From NCBI RefSeq assembly GCF_900129635.1, contig NZ_FSRB01000001.1:2457501-2521500 (forward strand): a stretch of 64,000 nucleotides of DNA, in the 5' to 3' direction. Below the pieces are notes generated by a model. The model made no database searches. It saw only the letters and a list, made by a program, of their open reading frames with translations, and had not been told where the DNA came from. Made by a program: the position numbers and the translations under genes. Source of the stretch: Singulisphaera sp. GP187. GTDB taxonomy: Bacteria; Planctomycetota; Planctomycetia; Isosphaerales; Isosphaeraceae. Positions 56,965 through 64,000 of the stretch are shown here, piece by piece (the stretch's first letter is position 1; each line of letters begins with the position of its first letter).

Positions 56965-57383
56965 GTCCATCGGAAATCGCACAACCCTGCGGCGGTCACG
57001 GCAGCCATCCTCACTCTGGATCGTCACGCTATCGCAACACTGGCCCCGTCGCTCCGCATAATCGCGGGCCGGCGGGGCATGTCTATGCGCGGTGTCGCAC
57101 CTCGCATGGACACACAACCCCCTAAATTCGACGGATCGTCCGGCCGCCCCTGATTGCTGTGGGATAGGGCCGCCACTTCGCCTCGTCTCACTGAGTGCCC
57201 CCGAACCCCTTCGGCCCGACACGCTAGCCAGAGAGGGGCGGCCTTGACAGACGCCACCGCGAGCATCATCCGTTGCGTTGTGAGTCGTGGGAGTCGCATG
57301 CGGAGCGGCCCTCGAAGGCGAATGTCGTTCATTTGGGCTCTGGCGGTTCGGGAGCGACAGGGAGCCAGAGATGCTCTGATGAT
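56965..57383. other. Intergenic stretch downstream of the interrupted PEP-CTERM gene
   Basis: 419 bp. Frames on both strands are open but not protein-like. No repeat or RNA gene was noticed. Confidence 0.4.
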
Positions 57384-57776
57384 TTAGTCTATGCCATCCC
57401 AATAGAAGTTGACGATTTGTATCTTCGGGTCGTAGGCCGCGATCGCCTCCCTGTGGGAGAACGTAGGGTGGAACGACCTCGAATGGCGGAAAATCTTCGG
57501 TGCATCCTTAAGAGGATTCCACCACGAAGGGGTCGGCCCGGAGATGGAACCGCTCTGAATCTTGGCCTTATATTCCTCCTCAGAGATCGGCGTAAACCCC
57601 GTGGCTGTTTCGGAAGGCTCTCCCGTATGCCTGAAGGATTGAGATGCTTGGCCCGGGTGGCACGCTAAAAGTCGCTTCGAAGACAGACTCAGGGGCCGGA
57701 TATTCGACACTTCTCGCTGATCGCCACCACGATCATCCACCGCCGCGACGTCATCCATCGTAGCCTCATCGCTCAC
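57384..57776 (-). pseudogene. Possible remnant of a planctomycete small protein
   Basis: The last 70 residues of this frame (ISEEEYKAKIQSGSISGPTP, then SWWNPLKDAPKIFRHSRSFH, ending NFYWDGID) have protein-like composition. They recall the W-W-x-P C-terminal part of planctomycete proteins that begin with an 'RxRTLM' helix. The first 60 residues are not convincing and no such helix precedes them, so the 5' part seems lost. Low confidence. Confidence 0.3.
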
Positions 57777-57971
57777 TCCATCCGACTTGCACGTCCAACG
57801 CGCGAACCGATCGACCCTACCGCATGCCTGCGATCAGGACAAGATGACTGGAGTGATTGAGGGCGGGGCTGGTCGGGCAGCGTGGCTCACTGGGTGGCCT
57901 GACGAGGTGCAACCGCCCGCATGCCGTGCTATCCTCGTTGGGGACCATCGGCGAAGTTGGAGGGCAGGACC

Positions 57972-58046
57972 ATGCAACTGCCCCGCCTGCAGTTCACGAT
58001 AAGGGGGATGATGCTGACGGTGGTGCTCGTGGCGATAATTCCCTAA
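57972..58046 (+). pseudogene. Truncated start of an 'FTIRGMM' small membrane protein
   Basis: A GGAGGG ribosome site precedes ATG 57972, and the frame encodes MQLPRLQFTIRGMMLTVVLV, then AIIP and a stop after 24 codons. This is the N-terminal membrane pattern seen at 51528 and 54618, cut short in the middle of the helix. It is a decayed gene, or less likely a real micro-peptide. Confidence 0.5.
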
Positions 58047-58455
58047 TTGTCGCTGATCATATCATTCCGAAGCCACCCGAATCGCCAGAGGGCAAACGGG
58101 AGCCGTCGAAAGACTCGACCATCGGTCAAGCCGAATTCATAGCGATGCTTACAATACCAGAAGCCACGATCTCTAAAACATGCAATTTTATAAGCACTAT
58201 CACATTAACCAGCATACACATTATTACACAATGAAAGGACTAACCCTAAAGCAAAAATATCACGCAAAATGTGTTCATGCTTATTCCTTATCAATGGCTT
58301 AGAACAATGCCAAGGCCAAGGGAAGGCCGGAAGACCGGATGACGAGGGAGGATTTCTACGCCGCTATCGAAGCCATTCCGGTGTCACAGTCCCACGATGT
58401 CGCTAGAATTTCGATGGCATGAACAGAGGAACTGACCTTAGCCGATACCGAAGAG
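58047..58455. other. AT-rich stretch without a gene
   Basis: 409 bp. 58130-58310 is very AT-rich for this genome (for example TAAAACATGCAATTTTATAA). No supported ORF, repeat or RNA gene. Confidence 0.5.
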
Positions 58456-58959
58456 TCAATGAGCCAAGGGAGAGGTAAGGTACTTGGCATGTGTCGTGGA
58501 GTAGCGATCACCAAATCGCAATGAGGTGATTCGACTATATGCAACCTTCTCCACTTCCTGCAGTCGTCCGCAACCATCAAAGTAGTGGATCGCTGCGTGC
58601 TTCGCTTGGGCTTCCAAGAGCGGCCCAACGTGAAAGCTTTCCCGGACTTCATCCTCCAAGATGACGACCTTACCGATGAGTTCGGAGACAAGCTCGGGCC
58701 ACCCTCCAATCGAGAGCTTCTTGACCCATCGGGGGGCCGTCTCCCAGAGTTCCTCGTTTCGCATGAGCCGCTGGCAGTAGTCGTTTGACTCAGATGACTC
58801 GCATAGTGTGATGTCCTTGGTTCTCATCACTATGAAGCCGTCGAATTGAAAATCAACTACTTGATGCAAGAGTGTAAGAACTGGGTTCTGGGCGACAACG
58901 ACTCCATACAATCGATGGGGGTCCAACTTCTTACGCTCGAGAGTGACCAGCCTGCTCAT
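58456..58959 (-). CDS. Conserved-looking hypothetical protein, 167 residues
   Basis: Soluble protein starting MSRLVTLERKKLDPHRLYGV, with AAGG 9 bp before the ATG. The first half (VVVAQNPVLTLLHQVVDFQF, then DGFIVMRTKDITLCESSE) and the second half (GKVVILEDEVRESFHVGPLL, then YSRITSLRFGDRYSTTHAKY) both look like small beta-barrel modules. Stretches such as WVKKLSIGGWPELV look genuine. I do not recognise the family. Its lower GC fits the surrounding accessory DNA. An immunity- or phage-type role is possible but unsupported. Confidence 0.65.
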   Translation of the reverse strand: MSRLVTLERKKLDPHRLYGVVVAQNPVLTLLHQVVDFQFDGFIVMRTKDITLCESSESNDYCQRLMRNEELWETAPRWVKKLSIGGWPELVSELIGKVVILEDEVRESFHVGPLLEAQAKHAAIHYFDGCGRLQEVEKVAYSRITSLRFGDRYSTTHAKYLTSPLAH

Positions 58960-59823
58960 AAAGATCAACCTTAGAATATTGTCCTACCAAGGGGTATGAG
59001 AGGGCCATCATACCGTTCCTAAAGTCCCAGCCAACAACCCGGCACCACGCCCCCTGCCAGAAGGCTGCTATCTGAACCACTGCCAGACGCCCCAGAAAGC
59101 CCTGGTGCGATCGGCGAAGGCGGCGGTCCCATACTCACAACGCACGCTGAGGAGGTGGTAGTGCATACGAAGATGGCGTCGAGCAGGCTCCGCAATCGAT
59201 TCCCAATCCGGCAATTCTTATTTGGGAACCCGCATGGTCCGCCAACCCCTCATCGTCGAGTGTGTGCATGCTTGGCGAACGAATACCCGCGATACCTGAT
59301 TTATACCCGTTTCATGATCGATTCGGGGCAGGATGAAGACAGGCTCAAAAGCGAGGGCGAACGGTTGAATCTGTAAAGCTTCGCCGGACCCGTTATGATT
59401 TCATGAATCAGTTGCGATCGATCAGTGTTCAGGATGGGATTCTTCCCGTAGGGTGGGCACGGCCCATCATCCCGATCTCCCTGCCAAAAGGGAGTTAAGA
59501 GGTGGGCCGTGCCCACCCTATGGGGGACTTTCTCAGCGAGGGTGGACAATCGCGGACAGTTTCAGCAGTGGTCGCGTAGGCAGTAGGTGGCGCGGAAGTC
59601 CTTCTCCGGCAGAGCCTTGCTTCGGCTCCTCGGGCCGCCTTGGCCGCCCAAAGTGTCCGCGCTGTTCACTGGTCCTGGCCTCGACGGTGAGAAAGTCCCC
59701 CCTATGCGAATCGTTGGGCCAACGATGATGCCACAGCCGATCGCGTCGAAGAAAGGGGGAACGGATTCGGCGAAGCTTTACTTGAATCTGATCATAAAGC
59801 ATTGCGAAAAGAGTCGTTAAAAC
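58960..59823. other. 864-bp stretch with a palindromic repeat, no gene supported
   Basis: Upstream of the hypothetical gene at 58456 and downstream of tRNA-Ser. The only clear structure is the inverted repeat at 59449-59520. Short frames here are not protein-like. Confidence 0.5.
59449..59520. repeat. Inverted repeat with perfect 18-bp arms
   Basis: TAGGGTGGGCACGGCCCA (59449-59466) is the exact reverse complement of TGGGCCGTGCCCACCCTA (59503-59520), with a 36-bp loop. 'GTAGGGTGGGCACGGCCCACC' is a sequence I have seen dispersed in planctomycete and cyanobacterial genomes, so it is likely a mobile palindromic repeat. Confidence 0.85.
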
Positions 59824-59909
59824 GGAGGGGGTGGGATTCGAACCCACGGTAGGTTTGACCCTACTACGGTTTTCAAGACCGTCCCAATCGGCCACTCTGG
59901 CACCCCTCC
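59824..59909 (-). tRNA. tRNA-Ser (anticodon UGA)
   Basis: 86-nt class II tRNA. The acceptor stem GGAGGGG pairs with CCCCTCC. The anticodon stem ACGGT/ACCGT encloses the loop CTTGAAA with anticodon TGA (complement at 59873-59875). The T arm GTGGGTTCGAATCCCAC is perfect, and the long variable arm (GTAGGGTCAAACCTAC) is typical of serine tRNA. No CCA is encoded. Confidence 0.97.
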
Positions 59910-59928
59910 TCGGATCGGTTCAACGCGC

Positions 59929-60324
59929 TTAGTGACCCACTTCGTCGATGATATCTTCCGCGACGTAGATCGGCACGTCAACAGTCACCGCCACCGCGAT
60001 GGCATCGCTCGGTCGCGAGTCGACCTCGACGATCTCACCGTTGTGGCGGATTCGCAACTTGGCGAAATAGGTGTGATCGCGGAGCTCGCTGATGAATATA
60101 TCTTGCAGCTCGCCACTAAGCAACTCGATCGTGTTGGCAAGCAGGTCATGGGTCAGGGGACGCGGAACCGGAAGGCCCTTCACGCGGCGGTCGATGCTCG
60201 TCGCTTCGAAGATGCCGATGACGATCGGGAAGGTCCGATCCCCCTCGACCTCCTTGAGGAAAATGATCTGCTGCTCGTTGTTCTCGTTGATGATGATCCG
60301 GGTAAGTTCCATCTGCACGGGCAC
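59929..60324 (-). CDS. Bifunctional nuclease family protein (DUF151)
   Basis: 131-residue protein with the DUF151/BFN domain throughout: MELTRIIINENNEQQIIFLK, then FPIVIGIFEATSIDRRVKG, then DSRPSDAIAVAVTVDVPIYV. The DSRPSDAIA motif is the family signature. The GTG at 60324 is chosen because AGGGGAGA lies 9 bp before it and homologues begin at this point; the frame is open to 60474. Plant homologues have RNase/DNase activity; the bacterial role is unclear. It follows valS on the same strand. Confidence 0.9.
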   Translation of the reverse strand: MPVQMELTRIIINENNEQQIIFLKEVEGDRTFPIVIGIFEATSIDRRVKGLPVPRPLTHDLLANTIELLSGELQDIFISELRDHTYFAKLRIRHNGEIVEVDSRPSDAIAVAVTVDVPIYVAEDIIDEVGH

Positions 60325-60470
60325 GGCGGTCGTCTCCCCTGGCGCTCTTATCGCGGGTCCGCCGCATCCGCCCTCGGCGGTGCGCTTGCCGGTCTGCTTG
60401 TGGGTTCGCGACGGGCGTTCTTCCATGATAATAAAGCGGGCGGCGGACCCCGTCAACGCGGCCATTGAGA

Positions 60471-63275
60471 TCAAGGCTTCGCTTCGGCTTTCGCCAGCAA
60501 CGCCACGACCATCGCACGCTGGGTGACGAGCTCGGCCTCCTTCGCCCGCTGCTGCTCGACCACGGCGGTCGGCGCCCGGCTGACGAAACCGTCATTGCCA
60601 AGCTTGGCGCGAATAGACGCGAGTTGCCGGTCGATGTCGGACAGGGCCTTGCGATGACGCGCGGCCTCGGCCTCGAGATCGATCAGGTTTTCCAGCGGCA
60701 GAATGATCCGGACGTCGGCTCCGACTGCGACCACACTGCCCGGCGGCTCCTCGCTCTGGGTGACGATCGTCACCGACTCACACGGAGTGATCGCCTTGAG
60801 GAACGATTCGCCCAGGCGGATCCGAGCGGCGACCCCTTCGTTGGCGGCCACGATGATCGGGTGAATCTTCGCCTCTTTGGGGACGTTGTGCTCGGCCCTC
60901 AGGTTGCGAATGACCGTGATCGGACCTTGCCAGTTCTCGACCACGATGGCCGTGGCCTGGGCATCGTCCCACGAGTCGGGATAGTTGGGCCAGGGAGCGA
61001 TACAAACGCTCTCGGCCGCGGGACCAGGTTCGGGGAGTCCGCGACTGGGGGCGACCTGGGCGAGTGCCTGCCAGACTTGCTCGGTCACGAACGGCATGAT
61101 CGGATGGAGCAGGCGGCAGAGACCGTCGAGGACGGCCGCCACCACGCGCTGGGCGGTCGGGCGTGACTCGGGATCGCGGAGTCGTCCCTTGGCGAACTCG
61201 AGATACCAGTCGCAGAACTCGTTCCAGGTGAAGTCGCGAAGGCCCTTGGTCGCCTCCGCGAAGTGGAACGTCTCCAGGTCGCGGGTGGTCGCATCCTGGA
61301 CTTCGGTCAGTCGGCTCAGGATCCAGCGGTCCTCGACTGGAAGCGCGCGAAGGTCAACGCTCGCCGACTCGTAGCCTTCGAGGTTCAGGAGGACGAGGCG
61401 GGCGGCATTCCAAAACTTGTTCGGGAACGTTCGACCCTGTTCGAATCGTTCCGACGTGTTGACCTGGCGGCCGTCGGGCAGCTTGGCCTTGTCGACCGGC
61501 ATCCGGAGATCCTGGGTCTCGGTGGCCGAGTAAGCGAGCGTGTACCGCAGCGCGTCTGCACCGTAGAGGTCGATGATGTCCACCGGGTCGATGCCGTTGC
61601 CGGCCGACTTCGACATCCGCTGACCTTTGCCGTCCTGGATCACCGGGTGGATGAAGACGTCCTTGAACGGAACTTCGTCGCGGTTGAACAGGCCGAACAT
61701 CACCATTCGAGCCACCCAGAGTGTGATGATGTCACGGGCGGTCGACAGCACGTTGGTGGGGTAGTACTTCGCGAGCTCGGGGGTCTCCTCGGGCCATCCC
61801 AGGGTGGAATGCGGCCAGAGTGCCGAACTGAACCAGGTGTCGAGAACGTCCGGGTCCTGGCGGAGCTCAAATTGAGGACCAAGGGCATCGACTGGGAGGT
61901 CGGTCTCCGCGCAGATGAGCCAGCCCCCGGCCTCCGCCTTGCGCCAGGACACGTCGGTGCGGCCCGCGAAGGCGCGTTCAAGGTCGGCCTCGGTCGCCCC
62001 GTCGCAATGCCAGATCGGGATCCGGTGCCCCCACCAGAGTTGCCGGCTGATGCACCAGTCGCGCTTCTCGCCCAGCCAGTCGAGATAGCTCTTCGCATAG
62101 CGCTCGGGATGAATCTTGACCCGGCCCGAGATCACGGCATCCATCGCGCTCTGGGCGAGGACATCCATCCGAACGAACCATTGGTCGGAAAGATAGGGCT
62201 CGATCGGGGTCTTGCTTCGATCCGAATAGTTCAAGCGGGTCGCGTAGGGCTCGGTCTTCTCAAGAAGTCCTTGCGCTTCCAGGTCGGCCACCACGCGCTT
62301 GCGAACGACCCGCCGGTCGAGGCCGGCATAGGCGCCCGCGTTCTCGTTGAACGTGCCGTCGGGGTTGAGCAGGTTGATCATCGGCAACGAGTGCCGAAGG
62401 CCGGTCTGGTAGTCGTTGGGGTCGTGGGCGGGCGTCACCTTGACGCAGCCGGTGCCGAACTTGGGGTCGACGAGCAGGCCGTCGGCGATGATCGGGATTT
62501 CGCGGCCGGTCAAGGGGAGCGAGACCGAACGACCGATCAGGTGTTGATAGCGCGGGTCGTCAGGGTGGACGGCCACCGCGGTATCGCCGAGCATCGTTTC
62601 GGGACGGGTCGTTGCGACGTGGAGCGCCTCACCGGTCGTCGAGCCGGCCACCGGATACTTGATCGTCCAGAGCTGGCCCTTGACGTCCTCGTAGTAGATC
62701 TCGTCGTCGGCCACCGCGGTCCGCAGGTGGGCGTCCCAGTTGACCAGCCGTTTTCCCCGATAGATCTTGTCGGCCTGGAAGAGCCGGAAGAAGGTGACGC
62801 GGACGGCCCGGGCGCACATGTCGTCCAGGGTAAACCGGGTGCGTTCCCAGTCGCACGAGCAACCCATGAGCCGCAACTGGCTTAAAATCCGCTTTTCATA
62901 CTCATCTTTCCAGGCCCAGATCCGTTCCACCAGTGCTTCGCGACCCAAGTCATGGCGCGTCTTCTCCTCTTCCTCGAGCAGGCGTCGCTCGACGACGGCC
63001 TGCGTGGCGATCCCCGCGTGATCGGTGCCGGGCATCCAGAGCGCATCAAAACCTTGCATCCGCTTCCAGCGAATCAAGATGTCTTGCAGTGTATTATTGA
63101 GCGCGTGCCCCAGGTGCAGGGCCCCGGTGACGTTGGGCGGGGGGATCACGATCGTATAAGGGGGCTTCTTGCTCGACGGATCGGCGTGGAAGTAACCCTT
63201 TTGGAGCCAGAAGTCGTACCACCGGCGCTGGGCGTCTTGAGGGTCGTATTGCTTGGGGAGGTCGGCGGTACTCAT
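60471..63275 (-). CDS. valS: Valyl-tRNA synthetase (ValS)
   Basis: Class I synthetase charging tRNA-Val, 934 residues, cytoplasmic. The HIGH motif is HLGH (54-57) in PPPNVTGALHLGHALN, and the KMSKS motif is RMSKS in GQRMSKSAGNGIDP. The CP1 editing domain lies around 200-350 (ATTRPETMLGDTAVAVHPDD). The anticodon-binding domain is followed by a C-terminal coiled coil (LEAEAARHRKALSDIDRQLA). The start at 63275 (MSTADLPKQYDPQ) is where homologues begin; the open frame upstream is not coding. All expected domains are present. Confidence 0.97.
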   Translation of the reverse strand: MSTADLPKQYDPQDAQRRWYDFWLQKGYFHADPSSKKPPYTIVIPPPNVTGALHLGHALNNTLQDILIRWKRMQGFDALWMPGTDHAGIATQAVVERRLLEEEEKTRHDLGREALVERIWAWKDEYEKRILSQLRLMGCSCDWERTRFTLDDMCARAVRVTFFRLFQADKIYRGKRLVNWDAHLRTAVADDEIYYEDVKGQLWTIKYPVAGSTTGEALHVATTRPETMLGDTAVAVHPDDPRYQHLIGRSVSLPLTGREIPIIADGLLVDPKFGTGCVKVTPAHDPNDYQTGLRHSLPMINLLNPDGTFNENAGAYAGLDRRVVRKRVVADLEAQGLLEKTEPYATRLNYSDRSKTPIEPYLSDQWFVRMDVLAQSAMDAVISGRVKIHPERYAKSYLDWLGEKRDWCISRQLWWGHRIPIWHCDGATEADLERAFAGRTDVSWRKAEAGGWLICAETDLPVDALGPQFELRQDPDVLDTWFSSALWPHSTLGWPEETPELAKYYPTNVLSTARDIITLWVARMVMFGLFNRDEVPFKDVFIHPVIQDGKGQRMSKSAGNGIDPVDIIDLYGADALRYTLAYSATETQDLRMPVDKAKLPDGRQVNTSERFEQGRTFPNKFWNAARLVLLNLEGYESASVDLRALPVEDRWILSRLTEVQDATTRDLETFHFAEATKGLRDFTWNEFCDWYLEFAKGRLRDPESRPTAQRVVAAVLDGLCRLLHPIMPFVTEQVWQALAQVAPSRGLPEPGPAAESVCIAPWPNYPDSWDDAQATAIVVENWQGPITVIRNLRAEHNVPKEAKIHPIIVAANEGVAARIRLGESFLKAITPCESVTIVTQSEEPPGSVVAVGADVRIILPLENLIDLEAEAARHRKALSDIDRQLASIRAKLGNDGFVSRAPTAVVEQQRAKEAELVTQRAMVVALLAKAEAKP

Positions 63276-63412
63276 GCGAAGTTCGGGTCCATGACGGGGT
63301 CCATGAGGCGAATGAAGTCGGCCTGAGTGTCCACGATGGCGGTCGTAAAATCCAGCCGAAGCCCCGGGCGGATTCGCCACCCTGGCAAGGTGAATCACGA
63401 CGCCCAGGGGTC

Positions 63413-63913
63413 TCACCAACTGGGAGGCTCTTCCGTACTGTGTCCGAGGGCCTGAACGAGGTAACTCATCTGCCCGATGTGGTTGTTCACGTGGGCAATG
63501 CAGATGAAGAACAGGCCGAACCGGGTCTCCACGGGCATGGGCGCGGTCAGCGGAGTCATCAAACCGCGCGCATCCTGCACCTGGATCGTGTTCACGGTCA
63601 TTTCCACCGCCTCGTGAAACCGAGCCAGGATCACCTCGGCCGGCGCGTGTTGTGCGTCGTTGAATTCTTGAGGACGATCGCGCACGTAACCGGTGCCGGC
63701 GACAGTTGAGCCGATGAAGTGGTTGAGGTTCCCCGTCAGGTGGAGAATGAGGTGGCCGACGCTGTTGCCGAACGGGAAGGGATTGACCCAGGTCTTCTCC
63801 CGAGGCAAGCTGCGGACGGCCCGCTCGACGCGCGACGCAAGGTGGCGGAAATAACGAATCAACTCGTCGTCGACGACTGTTGCCAGTGTCGGTTCAACGC
63901 CCAAGGCATCCAT
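63413..63913 (-). CDS. DinB-like four-helix-bundle protein
   Basis: 166-residue protein of the DinB/DfsB superfamily. Likely metal ligands are the His of SVGHLILHLTGNLNHFIG and the pair in AHVNNHIGQMSYLVQAL (HxxxH). It resembles DUF1572/DinB-type proteins, some of which are thiol transferases; no substrate can be given. The start at 63913 (MDALGVEPTLATV) is a choice, and the frame is open to 63985. It lies 137 bp upstream of valS on the same strand. Confidence 0.85.
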   Translation of the reverse strand: MDALGVEPTLATVVDDELIRYFRHLASRVERAVRSLPREKTWVNPFPFGNSVGHLILHLTGNLNHFIGSTVAGTGYVRDRPQEFNDAQHAPAEVILARFHEAVEMTVNTIQVQDARGLMTPLTAPMPVETRFGLFFICIAHVNNHIGQMSYLVQALGHSTEEPPSW

Positions 63914-64000
63914 AAGTCTTCTCGCGTGTTCGATGAGCGAATCAGGTCTGAGCCAGGGCGACTCGTGACTGAGACGACCGCGCATCCTTGGTGAGCTTGT

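Noticed and set aside
59155-59376. 73-residue + strand frame
   Set aside because: No ribosome site of quality and no recognisable pattern; the region is otherwise non-coding.
61263-62885. 540-residue open frame antisense to valS
   Set aside because: Mirrors valS codon bias and shows no family motifs or ribosome site.

Overview
The window is high-GC chromosomal DNA from a planctomycete, most likely family Isosphaeraceae (Singulisphaera/Paludisphaera type). This rests on the gene families, not on a search. They include a PSD1-type DUF1549/DUF1553 cytochrome-domain protein beside a DUF1501 protein, a DUF1559 protein with a prepilin N-terminus next to a tiny lipoprotein, a DUF1080 protein, small proteins with an N-terminal 'RxRTLM' membrane motif, and a PEP-CTERM protein.

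Left part (1-27.5 kb). A + strand operon encodes a sodium/solute symporter (cut by the window edge), an MlrC-type M81 metallopeptidase, a nitrilase-superfamily amidase and a DUF2809 membrane protein; it looks like uptake and hydrolysis of a peptide or amide substrate. It converges on a - strand operon of PSD1, DUF1501 and SGNH hydrolase genes, probably for polysaccharide or sulfated glycan use. Next is a - strand cluster resembling part of a Tad/Cpa secretion locus: secretin N-domain, secretin pore domain, an OmpA-like secreted protein and a TPR lipoprotein. The secretin is split in two at a G homopolymer. After a FabG-like reductase, an FG-GAP/VCBS protein and a two-TM protein comes a - strand operon of a large membrane protein, an ABC ATPase and an internally duplicated ABC-2 permease. 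A UvrA gene follows on the + strand.

Middle (27.5-48 kb). A TetR regulator, a lipoprotein membrane-fusion protein and two tandem RND permeases form an efflux cluster. It is headed by a sigma70-like promoter whose start site is covered by a palindromic TetR-type operator. A - strand operon follows, encoding an IorA-like 2Fe-2S subunit, an IorB-like molybdopterin subunit and a diheme cytochrome. Then come a hypothetical protein, an M15-like peptidase, MgtE, a DUF1080 protein and the DUF1559/lipoprotein pair.

Right part (48-64 kb). The stretch 48-59.8 kb is gene-poor, with AT-rich patches, palindromic repeats, gene fragments and one intact-looking IS630-family insertion sequence. The IS (55608-56804, TA duplication) sits inside a PEP-CTERM gene, and removing it restores the reading frame exactly. 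LysA, a TIM-barrel-like secreted protein, a methyltransferase and several small proteins lie among these. The window ends in housekeeping genes on the - strand: tRNA-Ser(UGA), a bifunctional-nuclease-family protein, ValS and a DinB-like protein.

Many long ORFs antisense to real genes are GC-bias shadows and are left out. Start codons were moved inward where a Shine-Dalgarno sequence or signal peptide supports it.
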